This document shows positions 36,401 through 49,476 of a DNA stretch of 64,000 nt, piece by piece; within the stretch, counting starts at the first letter, position 1, and the number at the start of each line of letters is the position of its first letter. The notes beneath the pieces are model-generated. The model did not search any database. It saw only the letters and a list, made by a program, of their open reading frames with translations, and was not told the origin of the DNA. Both the position numbers and the translations under genes were made by a program. Source of the stretch: Vitis vinifera (lineage: Eukaryota; Streptophyta; Magnoliopsida; Vitales; Vitaceae); contig NC_081822.1 of the NCBI RefSeq assembly GCF_030704535.1, positions 4,393,001 to 4,457,000 of the forward strand, in the 5' to 3' direction.

Positions 36401-39400
36401 TTTACTGCCCAAAATAATAATTCTCACATTAATGGATTAATGATGTAAAAGTTTTTTTAAAAATAACACTTATCATAGAGACACATTAATCTCTTCTCCC
36501 TCTTGTTTTGACATAGACAAGTTCATTATACTTAAGGAAATCTTCAACTTTAGGCACCAAACTAAAAACCTCCGACTAGTCCTAACATGCTCAATGTCGG
36601 GAAAACAATTACTTCTATTATTAAAATGCACTAAATCTATTTTAGATATTCCAAGCCTATTTTGGGCTTAAGCATAACTATTAGCATTAGGGTGTCATGT
36701 CAAGAGGGAGAGATGTAAGAAATTATTTAGCCAAAAGAGCAAATATTATGTTCCAATAGATTCAAATCAAACAAGAGCTTAACGAGTGAAATACGTGTAA
36801 TAATAATAATAATAGCATGTTGGGTTGAGTAAGACCACAAGTATTAAAGAGGAAATATTCTACTTGTAACAAAAATAAAATAATTAACCCCTTGAGATGC
36901 ACTTAGTATCATCTTCATTAGGAGGTAAAGTTAGAATATTAGGCATCTATCATAGGTAGACATCTATATCCTATGAGCATCCAAACAATCTAAGAATATG
37001 TTTGAAAATAGCCGTCTATATCCAAATAATGCAATATTGTGACATAAAGATATATGCAGAAAGGACATGAATATGTTCATGTATTAATTGAGGATTAAGG
37101 GTAAAATATACTAGACATCGTGTTAGTGGAGCGTGGTGTTGAACATTTATTACCATGTATTAAGACATCTCACATCATTAGTCCTATAATTAATTGTATT
37201 ATGAAGGTGACATGGCATATGGTACTTGGTTTACATGAATTTTATAAAATAAAAAAAACCTTAAAAATGATATGCCCTTTTCTTAAATTTTGGGTGTGTG
37301 AATTTTACAAAATAAGAAATATATTAATGACGTGGGCTTTTACTTTATTAAGAAGATGAATAAGGATATGCCATTTCCTTAAAATTTGGGTGCATACATT
37401 CAGGTAGGTTACCTTTTCATAAAGATTTTGGTCCCATGTTGACTTATTCCATTAGAAGCCTCATTTAAGTGGGTTGCATCCTTTTCCAAACAAATGAGAT
37501 ATTTTATTAATGATATACAAAGATACATAATCATATTCACATAACTAACTTTATAAAATATCTCAAAATAAGTCAATTTCTTCTATAATTATTTTACTTT
37601 ATTTTCTATGCCCTCGAATTATCCGGTCAACAGGACCATCCTGGTTACAATCCCACGTGAGCCCCTCATACAATCCCACGTGAGAAGAGATGCTGCCATC
37701 TCCCATACAACTCCACGTGAGAATAGATGCTGGCCGGCCACTTATAAAAAGAGAAAAACCAATCCCATTCCCACCTATAAATCCGTAACCTTATCTACCT
37801 TTTTGGGCGTCAGACATTAATTGCACATACCCACAATTCCTCGGCCACCCTTCTTAAGTCTCTCTCCCCATCCGATTCTTCGTTTATATATCTTTGGCAA
37901 TTCTTGGATAAAGAAATGGAGTTGCTTGGATTTTTATTTTGGGCTTCAATAATGATATGATAAATGAAAATGTCACAAAAAGCTCAGTATCATAGAGGTC
38001 CTAAATTAAGAGAAAAGAAACATAGATTTCTTTCACATCTGACACTTTGGTAAAAGATCAGCACCCTGGTTCCCCACTTGAGAACATGTTGGGGTCAGGA
38101 ACTTCAGAAGTATGGGGAGGGCCGGCTGCGGTTCTGGGCTTGAGTTAAAGGTTCCAAACAGATGATATGTAGGTGAAATCCCTCATCCATCTCAAGTTTG
38201 AACAACCCCAGACTGCTATTGGCCATGAGATGATATCAAATTAAAGGTGTGTGGTATATCTAGAGTTCATTTCGTACGCAATCGTTGTCTCAACTCAGTC
38301 CTCATCTTCGAAGGAAGGAGGCATGCGACTGTTGTCAGATTCCACGTTTGAATAATGGCGTAAAGTCGTGTGCTTGTTTTATGTATTTCCATATGGTTGT
38401 ATAGAACTGTAGGAGTGAATTAAATAATGATTTGGGATCTGATATTTGATTCGACTGATGGCAGCCTTATCATTGCATGTGCTTCTACCCACTATTATTA
38501 TTTGATGGTCGGCTATATGTTTCTTTTTTTTCCCATTTTTGGTGGAAAAATCTGCATATTGAAGTAGAATTTGCTGCCTTTGTGGGGTTTTTCTATTTTC
38601 TGCAAGGCACAAATCCCTGTCGGTAGATCGTGTGAGTCTTCCATGAAATTGTGTTGCTTTGTGAAAGAAGATATTCAGGTCCTGATACTTCCACAAATCA
38701 CAGCAAGCTACAAATGCCAATAGCCTCACAATCTTCTGGTGGCTGAAGTTTCAAGGACAACATAATAAAAATGATTTAACTAAAGTTAGATTAATTTGAC
38801 AATTAAAAGCATGATAGAACCTGACAATACAAGTTGTCCGTTACCTTTCTTTGTCTTTAAATGGCATGAGTTATCTTAACCTTCAAAGGCTGGTCTAGTA
38901 CAGTTGTTGCTGCCCCCATTATAAGCTAGGGTTCTTGAATGGGCATATGATGTTACAACAATGTGCAAAAGCAGCTCAAGTTGTTTTTAGACATGGCGAG
39001 ATCGAGACATAAGTCCCCTTTTAGCAAACTCTGAAGGAGTGACGCCCTTTTCATATTTTGAGATGGAGAAAATTGTACAAAGAGGGTCTGGGTTTCGGAA
39101 ATATTGAATGAGGCTGGGGTGTAATTCAACTGACTCCTCCCTCCCCCGCCCCCCCACAACCACTTTCTCTCCATTTCTCCTAAATCATGACACCCCAGCC
39201 TCTCTCTATGGTATGTGGAGTGGAAAACTTGAGGGGCATGTGTCCCACATGAAATACCCGTAATGTTCATGTAAACTGTCAAAGCTTTCATCACTACAAG
39301 ATTTATGGAAGTCCATGAGAATTATTCTTATTTGGTTATGATTATTGCTTTATTACATATTATATTCATGCGTCTGTGTCTGTATTCAGTTTAGTTTATA

Positions 39401-40467
39401 TGTGTAAGTTAATACAATTTCATAGTGGTAATAATCCAATGAAAAAATGATGATGCAGGCATAGTAATGATATGACTTATGAGGGAGGGATTGAGAGAGA
39501 GGAGGAGAGATCCACATCACAGATCACTTCTAACAGTGACACGTAAATGGAATCTGAGCAATGTGAAAAAAAAAGAAGCAAAGGCCTACCCACAAAAAAA
39601 GCCAAATCCTAGTAGTCCGCAGACTCAGCACACATATCCCTCCCATGCTGCTGTCACCGTCCAAGCTCCAACTTTCAAGCTTTCAAATGCAAATACTCAA
39701 GTTGAGATAATGTCATAAGGGAACTCTCCAACTAGCAAAGGGAAGGGTTCTACAAACTGTATGCACAGCAAAATGATAAAAAAAAAAAATGAAAAGACCA
39801 GCTGATTTGGCCCTCTGAAACCCAAATTTGCCTTTGAACATAGGAGAGAAACGAGCTTTGACAAGCAAAAGAATGTCCTTTCATTAGTGGTCCCCGTGGC
39901 ATATGGGTGTGCAAATCACTTTCAAAATAGCAATAATGCTGAAAAATCAACTCACCTTTCATTTACAATTTTCCACCCTGTCAAAGAGGGGGGTGGGGGG
40001 GAGGGGAATTAGAGAAGGGACTAGAGGGAGGGAAGGTGGGTGGGATTTGTTTTGATGCATTGGATAAGAAAGAAAAAGGAAAATCTAGAAAAAGAAAAGT
40101 TGTGGCTACAAATTGCCTATCAATTTGTTGTGTCCTCACTTCCATTAACCAATCCTCTTCACCACTCCCTCAAAGGCCCTTCCTTTTGGTTTTTAATGGT
40201 CTAGTATTCAATTTCATGGAAAATAAACTCCACCCAGAAATCGGAGGGAAGAGGTAATATAAAATAAAACACAGAAGTTAAGGATAAGTGCACAATCTAG
40301 TCCTTCAAAAGTGCACCTTTTTTTGCTTATGGCCTAAAATCCACCTCGTATTCCTGGGGAAGCAAAGGGAAAAGCAAAGATAAGTTCGATTACAGGCCCC
40401 TGGTGTGAGCTTTGACATGGCATGTAGCTGAGAAAGAGTGTTGGAATTGTGGTTGGTATCTTTGGAG
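33464..40467. other. Seven-kilobase spacer between MYB and CRY1
   Basis: MYB 3' UTR probably occupies the first ~300-400 bases. The stretch 35,570-36,120 is extremely AT-rich. An imperfect ~38-base repeat recurs near 37,267 and 37,372. A triplicated G-box array with promoter-like context lies at 37,646-37,870. Short frames at 38,379-39,294 (minus) are not recognised. From about 39,960 the GA-rich sequence is likely CRY1 promoter and leader. Confidence 0.55.
37646..37720 (+). promoter_or_regulatory. Triplicated G-box (CACGTG) array
   Basis: CACGTG occurs at 37654-37659, 37677-37682 and 37714-37719, each inside a repeated ACAA[TC][CT]CCACGTGAG unit. Units 2 and 3 also share GA.TAGATGCTG-type sequence after the core. 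Two TATA-like motifs follow (TATAAAAAG near 37743 and CCTATAAAT near 37773), then a CT-rich stretch typical of a leader (about 37,845-37,875). bZIP and bHLH factors bind G-boxes, and clustered copies mark ABA- or light-responsive promoters. The downstream ATG at 37917 opens only a 14-codon frame, so no gene is assigned. Confidence 0.6.
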
Positions 40468-43400
40468 ATGTCAGGAGGTGGGTGTAGCATTGTTTGGTTC
40501 AGGAGAGATCTGAGGGTTGAGGATAATCCTGCACTAGCAGCTGGTGTGAGAGCAGGGGCTGTGATTCCTGTGTTTATATGGGCACCTGAAGAGGAAGGCC
40601 CCTATTACCCTGGGAGGGTCTCAAGATGGTGGCTCAAGCAGAGTTTGGCTCACCTTGATTCCTCTTTGAGGAGCCTTGGCACTCCTCTCATCACCAAGAG
40701 ATCTACTGACTGCGTTTCTTCTCTCCTTGAGATTGTCAAATCTACCGGAGCTACTCTTCTCTTCTTCAATCATTTGTATGGTCAGTTTTCAGTTTTTTAT
40801 TCTCTCATTTTTTATCTTTCTTATCATACCCATCTACTTCTCTATTTCTTTATTTTCCCGCATGGGTGATGTGGATCACTCAGATTGACCTTGTGGACAT
40901 TTTAAGTTTCTTTATGCCCTTTCTTCCTTTTTCTTTGGGGTCTTGTTTAATTAATTCACTCTTCTTCTGCTTTGTCTATAAATCTGAGATTTTGGATGCA
41001 ACCTGGTTATAATACTGCCTTTTTTTTTTTAATTAATTCCATGTTCCTTATGAAGCTTGCACAAATGACAATATAGTATTGTAATAATAACTATTCACTT
41101 TTCATGGGTGATTTCTAGCTTTATTACTCCTCATGATTATGAAATTAGATTCATAGGAGATGGGCCTTTTACAATCTTGCGACTCTAGGGCGTTCGAATT
41201 TTTCTATTCAGTTTCTAGTAGTTCTTTGCCTGTTACTACAATCTAAATTTCCCAGTTTCTTTTGTTGATCTGTTCCTCTTTCTTAAATTGAACTTTTGTG
41301 TTTGTGGAGAAAGTTTCTTTTTTTCTTCTTCTTCTTCTTCCTTATGTGATTTCATGGGTGTCTAGCTATCAGCTCTGTTTCTAGTCTGACTGTACTAAGA
41401 TAACTTGGGAAAACCTTATTGGTTTTGCCATTTATTTTCTCTTATTTAACATTTCTCTCTTCTGGTTTTTTAGATCCCTTGTCACTTGTCAGGGATCACC
41501 GGGCAAAGGAGGCTTTAACTGCTCAAGGCATAGCTGTACATTCCTTTAACGCGGATTTGCTGTATGAACCATGGGATGTTAATGATGCCCAGGGCCACTC
41601 ATTCACAACCTTCTCAGCTTTCTGGGACAGATGCCTTAGCATGCCCTATGACCCTGAGGCACCTCTCCTTCCTCCCAAAAGGATTAACCCGGGTCTGTCT
41701 TCTCTTTACTCTTTTCCCTTTCCTTTGTCTATATTGTATTAGTTTCTTGTTTATTTTAAAGAATAATTCGATCTTTCAGAAATTAACAAGGATCCATTGT
41801 CTTGTTTACTAGGAAATATTGAACCTTTAAAAATAGGAAACATTGGTAAATTCCTTAAAATTTCATTAAAATTATAAAAAATCTAATGCCAGCTGAAATC
41901 AAGATATGAACACCAAAATCATGATGATATGGATATGGAAAATAACATAAGCGAGTACTGTGCACTTAGAGTGCATGATACATTTCATAGCAGGCGGCTT
42001 GTTTAAATATAATATCAAGGCCTTAAAGTATTTATACAACATATATTATGGCCTAATTATTTATATGATGCTTCTAAAGACATGAAATACAAGAGGGAAC
42101 TTAAATCTTCTGTTGGTTGCATGCAATTTTCAGTTCACTCATCCTAATGCCCCCCAGTGAAACAAAAATTTTCATCAAACAGAGATTATCAGTAATAGTT
42201 TGTGTCTTCAATGACAACTGTTCTGTTTTTTTCCTTAATCTCGGAAATGGCATCTGTTGATTCGGAATCACGGGATGGGTGGATGTAACAGATGATGTAT
42301 GTTAAGAATATAGTTGCAAGGACTGTGCAATTATATTGTAGAGTGGTTGATGGGAATCTGGTTTGTTTGGATTCCTGAATTTGAAATACATTCTTTTAGA
42401 ATGCATGAACCATGAGTTATATCCTGCTTTAGTGCTTGTTAAAATATAAGTAAATAGTTTATATATGTGATCATCCCTCATGATTTAATCATCATTCAGA
42501 GGACTGAACCCTGTTGATAATGGAGTGTTATCATTGCCTCCGTAGCCCAATTTCATCCGCCAAGTATATGGTAATTGTTATTCAGGATAAGGTGACAAGC
42601 AAAATTAGTATGTCATGCTTCATGGAAGATTTATCATTCTTTGATTCTTTAACCATCTTGTGCTATTACAATGCAAATAGTAAATTTCAGAACTTTAGAA
42701 CTCAGATATAGTAAATATTATGACTTAAAATCTAGTGTTTAGCAGTTGAGCTGGTGGCCTACTACAATGTTTTCACTAGTTGAAGGAAACATAGATGCAT
42801 TTAAGTGTACATTAGCTAAAACATAGTTGTGAGGTTTCCCTGGATAAAAAAAAATAAAAAAACAAAAAAAAACAATACTTCTAAAATGAAAACACCAAGA
42901 GTTTGCTTACTTGAGCACATTTAATGATTTTAAAAAGATATTGCAGATATCTGTAAGTACATTACTGGCTTTTAGACCTTTCTTCTATACTGTTTATGGT
43001 GGAGCATTTTCCTAAAGAAAATAAAGGGGGGTGACATTTGCATTCCCTTGATTATTAGGACACTTAATTAAGGGTTCTAGCCATGGCCAACATGACCATG
43101 TGTCAATACAACTTTTATCATGAGATTATGATTTTCAAAGAGATAATGTAAGCTGTCTGTTATCAATTGGTATTACCCTCAGCATGTTGTATCCTGTGGA
43201 CATTTGGACACTTGACACCCATGTCATGTGCAAAAAACTTGCACACTGAATGAGTTCAATAAAATAAGAAAGTGGTTGACAACATGCATATCTGGCATGC
43301 ATGCAATTAGTGTTAAGTTCTCTCAGAGAGAGACTGATAAAAAGTAATCTATATGCATTATGCAAGAGATAAATAGAGACAAATGATGCATTTTTGTCTA

Positions 43401-45977
43401 TCCCTAGCAAGATTTTAAGATAAACATGTTTCTTTGGCAACTCAAATCATTGTTGCACTGTATCTGTCAATTCAATCCTTTGGTATTGAATTGAAATACA
43501 TGTAATGCTTTTCTAGTTTTCTGGTTGGCATTATGTAATTCAATAGTCTCATATATGGTCTATGTATTTGCTTATATGAGGCATTTGTAGATTGTATTCT
43601 TTCAACAGTGTCTCTTTTGTGTGTCCAACTGATTCAGACATTGCTTATGCTCTTTCAGGTGACGTGTCAAGGTGCCCCTCAGACACAATTGCATTTGAAG
43701 ATGAATCTGAGAAGGGTAGCAATGCACTTCTTGCTCGAGCATGGACACCTGGATGGAGCAACGCTGATAAGGCCCTAACCATATTCATTAATGGACCATT
43801 AATTGAGTATTCTAAGAATAGTAGGAAGGCTGATAGTGCTACAACCTCATTTCTCTCTCCCCATTTGCATTTTGGGGAGGTGAGTGTGAGGAAAGTATTC
43901 CATCTTGTCCGCATCAAGCAGGTACTGTGGGCCAACGAAGGGAACAAGGCTGGTGAAGAGAGTGTGAACTTGTTCCTTAAGTCCATTGGGCTTAGGGAAT
44001 ATTCAAGATACTTGAGTTTTAACCATCCTTACAGTCATGAAAGGCCACTTCTTGGACACCTGAAGTTCTTCCCTTGGGTTGTTGATGAAGGCTATTTTAA
44101 GGCATGGAGACAAGGTAGAACTGGATATCCATTGGTGGATGCTGGCATGAGAGAGCTATGGGCCACCGGTTGGATGCATGATCGGATAAGGGTTGTGGTT
44201 TCTAGTTTTTTTGTGAAGGTTTTGCAGCTTCCATGGCGGTGGGGAATGAAGTATTTCTGGGATACACTGTTGGATGCAGATCTTGAGAGTGATGCTCTTG
44301 GTTGGCAGTATATATCTGGTACTCTCCCTGATGGCCGTGAGTTTGATCGCATAGACAATCCACAGGTAATGTTGATATTGTCATTTGTAGCACAGGATCA
44401 ACTTGGTCCTGTTTCGTTGGCCTTTGGTTTCATGTGTACTGACATATCATGTGTTATTTACAAGTTCTGTTTACAATGTTGGAGAGGGCATACTGGCCGT
44501 GTTATCATATGCTTCTGACTGTGCCAAATTTTTTTCGTTTTTTGTTTCCTTTTAGCTTTTATTGTTTTCTCTGGTCTTTCAAGTTTAAATTGATGATTTC
44601 AATGTCCCACAGGGAGAATTTTTCAGAATAAAATTTAGTCCTTGTGTGTGATTTTGACTTCTAATATTGCTTTTCTGCAATCTTCTTGGTGGTCCTTCAC
44701 CTTTTTCTTTCTACACCTAATTATCAAAAGAACCTATAGTGCCCAGAAATTACAATGATAGCCTAAAGGGTACCCATTAGAAGCTGGGGACTTCTATCGG
44801 TGGAGTTGAGCTAACCACTAGTGCTTTAGCTCCAGGTTGGCAGTTCTGACGCTGTCCTCCTCCTGATTGAATATAGCAGTGCTTTTCCATTGTAGACATG
44901 CAGCTCTTGTTGCTTTTGGGTTTTGATTTTTATATTGTTGTTAATTTGATTGCTCTCTATATATTTCTGGAGTCTTCAAATGGTAGCGACCCTGTAATTC
45001 TTTTGTTGAAGCAAAACTAGGGCAATTTCGTAAGTTTGCTTGATTTGAGCTCTGGACAATGCAATTCTAAGACAAAAGAATCTGACCTATGAATTATCAA
45101 TTAATCAATTTCAAGTAGATACTAGACTTAGTGAGTACAATTTTCATATTCAGTTGTTATTCTTCTACAGTTTGAGGGTTACAAATTCGACCCTAATGGA
45201 GAATATGTACGAAGGTGGCTCCCTGAACTTGCTAGGCTTCCTACTGAATGGATACACCACCCATGGAATGCACCAGAATCTGTACTCCAAGCTGCTGGAA
45301 TTGAGTTGGGGTCAAACTACCCTCTCCCTATTGTAGAGATAGATGCAGCAAAAGCCAGGTTGCAAGAAGCACTTTCAGAGATGTGGCAAGCAGTAGCAGC
45401 TTCAAGAGCTGCAATTGAGAATGGAACCGAGGAGGGCCTTGGAGACTCTGAATCAGCCCCAATTGCCTTTCCTCAAGACGTACAAATGGAGGAGATTCCT
45501 GAGCCTGTGAGGAACAACCCTACCACTACTGCAGTTAGACGCTATGAGGATCAGATGGTTCCAAGCATGACTTCTTCTTTTCTAAGGATTGAAGGAGAAC
45601 CATCTTTGGACATTCAAAATTCAGCAGAAAATAGCAGAGCAGAAGTCCCAACAAATGTTAATGCAAATCAAGAACCAAGAAGGGAAACTCTTAACCGAGG
45701 GGTTACACACTCAGTTCGAAGCAACAACCACAACCTGCCACAATTTAATATTATGATAGGGCGGAATACTGCTGAAGATTCCACAGCAGAATCTTCAAGC
45801 ACCACAAGGAGAGAGAGGGATGGAGGTGTAGTTCCAGTTTGGTCTCCCTCAACTTCTAGTTATGCAGAGCAGTTTGTGAGTGAAGAGAATGGCATTGGAA
45901 CCAGTTCATCTTACTTGCAGAGGCATCCACGGTCTCACCAGTTAATGAATTGGAAGCAACTTTCTCAAACTGGGTAA
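40468..45977 (+). CDS. CRY1: Cryptochrome 1 blue-light photoreceptor
   Basis: FAD-binding blue/UV-A receptor that represses COP1/SPA and drives photomorphogenesis. Exons 40468-40780, 41474-41692, 43659-44365 and 45171-45977 give 681 residues, the length of Arabidopsis CRY1. The photolyase-homology region covers about 1-490: SIVWFRRDLRVEDNPAL, then FLSPHLHFGEVSVRK, REYSRYLSFNHP, GYPLVDAGMRELWATGWMHD, and WDTLLDADLESDALGWQY around the FAD pocket. The C-terminal extension has all three DAS motifs: DQMVP (about 540), STAES (about 617) and GGVVP (about 631). It ends NWKQLSQTG. ATG at 40468 was chosen because MSGGGCSIVW starts the family protein; no in-frame ATG precedes it. The stop codon overlaps a strong splice donor (GGGTAAGC), so a variant tail is possible. 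Intron 2 is about 2 kb. Confidence 0.96.
41323..41341 (+). repeat. (TTC)n tract in CRY1 intron 1
   Basis: Pyrimidine tract of repeated CTT units, seen directly. It lies well upstream of the exon 2 acceptor (41472-41473). Confidence 0.85.
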
Positions 45978-48900
45978 GCAAACTATAATTCTTGAAGCAT
46001 TCAGCCAGACTAGAATAGATTAAACATTTTTTTATAGCACTATAATAGCAAGTTTGTGCTTCAAATCAGTTTTCTAAACAAATATGCTATACCTTCCTTT
46101 TGCCTGATAATTCAAGAAAAGAGATCTCAAAAAGTTTTAATTGAGCCAGTCTTACCACCCTGAAACTGGTTCTGGAAATCCTGATCATGTGCCAGATTTA
46201 AATAAATAGGGGAAAACTGTAATATGTTAACATCGATTATAAATTTTTGAGTAACTATCACCACCAAAAGACTAAATAAAGAGTAGAAAATAACAAAAAA
46301 ATATGATTTAAAAAAAAAAAAAAAAAAACCCAAGATCCAGAAGTGAATCCAAGTGCTACTGAGATTGGAATTGTGTTTCATTTCCATGCTATAAGTAGTT
46401 ACAGTTATTCTTCAAATTTCTCAGACAGCCATGAATCTCTGTTGTGAACAGGTAAATATTTGAATGTGAAGGTACAAGAATCTGGGAAGAGGAGAAAGTG
46501 ACTAGGACGGGCCCATAGGCTGGTGAACCAGCGCCCAGCACACATCCTTATATCCACTCCTTTTTTGTTCACTAGTCACCTGATCAACAGTTGATCCCCA
46601 GTGCATGAAATCTCGAACTGATACAGGCAGCTCCTCTGCTATCCTTTTTCCACGTTTCCTGTTGTATCATACATGTAGCTCTACTGTATAGTAAAATGTT
46701 CTCATAAGGAAAGGAAATAGAGTCATAATAGGGAAGGGATATGTAGTCCTCTAATAAACCCAGGCTTGTGCTGTTTCATTTTATTGATTAGGCAGATATT
46801 CTTGTTGTAATCCATATTTATGTTATCTCCATTTTGTTTTCCTGTCGCAACACCGCTTACTGCTGTAAATTAGACTGGGTTATAACTTATATTTTGAAAT
46901 TGTCATTTGTTTCAATTACAGACACACCAGTTAATGGGCTTTGGTAACTTGTATTCACAAAATTCATTGAAATTGATAGAGCCTTTAGAAGAGAACTGCA
47001 AGAAATGAAGTGGATGCCTCGAAATTTCAGTCATTCCGTTTCCTCAACTTCTGGAGGCTGTTACTGGTGCTAGGTTTAGTAAAAGCCAATGTCATCAACA
47101 AGGTCCCTTAAGATTAAGCTAAAAGAATGGAAGGGAATTAAATGTATTAGCCTGCAGAATCCATTTGCATTGGTTGAGAGATAGGCTCACCTTTTTGTGG
47201 TGTGAACAAATTGGAATAAACCCACTAGTTGGGAACGGAGGTATGCTGCTGGTGGTGGTGTGGTTGGGTCAGCAATGTGGACTATGCCAGATGGTGATGG
47301 AAGGATAATGACATACCAATTATCACTAAGGAGGAGTTTCATTTTTCCTGGTAATTAGGACAACAAAGCCGCACTGTAACTCCTACTTCAAAGCCTCTTC
47401 TACTTGTTTTTATCAGTTGCAGGTGGATGTTGATGCCCTTTCACTGACCTAATAAAAGGCCTATTTATCAGTTGGTTGCTAACAAATCATTACAATCAGA
47501 AAAGAAAACCGGGCATGCGAGTGCTGGACCCAGCAACAGAGATGAAGCATACATAGGCACCTCCATTGTCTTTGTCTTGATAGTGGATTACTAGCACTGA
47601 TGTATGCTTTCTCCTAAAATATATCTTCGCCCAGATGCCTAAGATAACTCGGAATGTTAGGGTGAACCACACTTTCATTGCTAAACAGCCATTAAGCTCT
47701 TTTACACGAAGGGACCTTGATTTTGTTTCTTTTACCAAGATGGAATAGGAAAGAATCATGAGACTTAAATGAGACTATGAAATAGAAGGATCGTTTCATT
47801 TCAACAACAAAAGAACATGTTATAGCCAGCTGCAACTTGGCTAATATGAAGACGAAACCATAAAAAGACTGAGCACAAATAAAGAAAATGCCAGCTAGCT
47901 TCCTTTCGCAAGAGAAAAAGTGACTTTCGTATAGGCTTCCTATACATTCAACATTTGACACGCATATTGACAACTTTGGATGATCCAAGTGTCGTGCGGG
48001 CATCAGTCACGTAGCTTAATCCAAACTTTCACCATCTTAGCTTACATATCAGGCCCATGCGCAGTTTTGAAGAGGTCGGACCGACCATCCCCGCCTCGAA
48101 GGCTATAGGTGTGGCCATTGAAAGTAGTGTACTGCACAAGTCGTGGCCGGTTTTCTGACATATTGCTCCTTACCAAATGGTTGAATTCAGATTATGGGTA
48201 TTAAAGTTTTCCCATTTTGGTGCAAGGGGTTGCCATCAATTTCTGAAGCTGCTCATTCCATACACTAAGCAATGTTCAAAATCGGGATTTCGAGAGATCA
48301 TAGGCTTTTGGTTTTGAAAAAAGACTCTCATTGTGGACACAGCATTACCAACCCAATTCAGCTTCCTATCTTGAAATCCGGGGCCCCAGGTTGTGATGCA
48401 GTGTGTGGAGTAATCGTGTACTGAAACCGCAACCATTATTGAAATACAGAGATACTGTACTAAGCAAATTATAAAAATGTTGACCCAGAAAACAAAATGG
48501 GATAGCAGAAGCGACCTGTGGAGAATGCATGCGCATATTGTTTCTATTTATGATATAGCCAACTTTGAAGGGGCACAATAATGAGAAGCATATGGGACGC
48601 TCGGACGGCCAAGTGTACATGTCTGTCCGTCAACTAAAGCCTATGCCCTATGGTTTCAGATTCCAGGGAGTTACTGCATTTGCCTTTGCCTTTGCCTTTG
48701 CCTTTGCCTTTATCAAAGGATCAAAGGTTCTTTCTTCTTTGTTTTCAAGGGCATAAGCATCGGATGCGGGACCACTGGATGAGTCAACAGTCCATATGAC
48801 TGGCGGTGCAAGTAACACGGGTCTTGATACAATGGGGCTGTGATGGCAACAAACCAACAAGCGAGTGGACTTCACATCAGAAACACCAAAGTCAACAGCA

Positions 48901-49476
48901 GAAGTCTGCCTTAGTGGCAACCTCTTTTTCCTTTTACTTACTTTTTCTTTCTTTTTGCGCTCCGAAACGAAGACTTGAAAAAGTTTGCACACTGATTCAC
49001 AAAAACATATTATAGCGTCTCCGATTCTCTTCTTTTGCTGTCTTTCTTTATTATTTATACACAGGTTTGTAAAGTTGTCTACCCTTTTTTCTTTATTCTT
49101 TTTTCGTTTTTCATCTCTTCTTTGTGTTGAATTCTTTGTTTGAATTGCAACAACGTCATCTTCAACCAGACCAGCTAGTTTTTAGTTTTGACAATCGATC
49201 CCAATAAGGGAATAACCTGATCGGTAAGAGTTACCCTCCCATACCCATATTGTTTTCCATCATACTTCCTCCGTTTCTAACGTTTTTGGAGTTTAAATTG
49301 TATTCAAAGTTTTCTCCTTAATGATTTGGATTTGGGTTCGATGTTGCAGTGCATAAATTTGGGAAGAAATTGTAATTTTATAAAGTGGGTGTATTTGTAA
49401 CTTGGATTGAGTGGCAGCAAGAACTTGATCTTGGAAATTTAGTTAGAGGAAGTTGGAGGTGTTGCAGATTTTATTT
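45978..49476. other. CRY1 3' region and spacer to the PP2C gene
   Basis: A possible spliced 3' exon of CRY1 begins at 46922 after a TTTCAATTACAG acceptor. An AATAAA-type signal is seen near 47,450. Otherwise there are a poly-A run near 46,310 and a TTTGCC microsatellite, with no coding frame recognised. Sequence from about 48,990 is T/CT-rich and is probably the PP2C promoter and leader. An acceptor-like TTGCAG ends at 49467, ten bases before the PP2C ATG, so a 5' UTR intron may exist. Confidence 0.5.
48679..48711 (+). repeat. (TTTGCC)n hexanucleotide repeat
   Basis: Five perfect TTTGCC units followed by TTT, seen directly. Confidence 0.97.

Noticed and set aside
37608-37820. 70-codon frame over the G-box array
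   Set aside because: It is produced by the repeated ACAATCCCACGTGAG units; it has no homology I recognise and lies in promoter-like sequence.
38379-39294. Two minus-strand frames of 116 and 113 codons
   Set aside because: No recognised domain, no splice-supported extension and composition like the surrounding spacer; probably chance.
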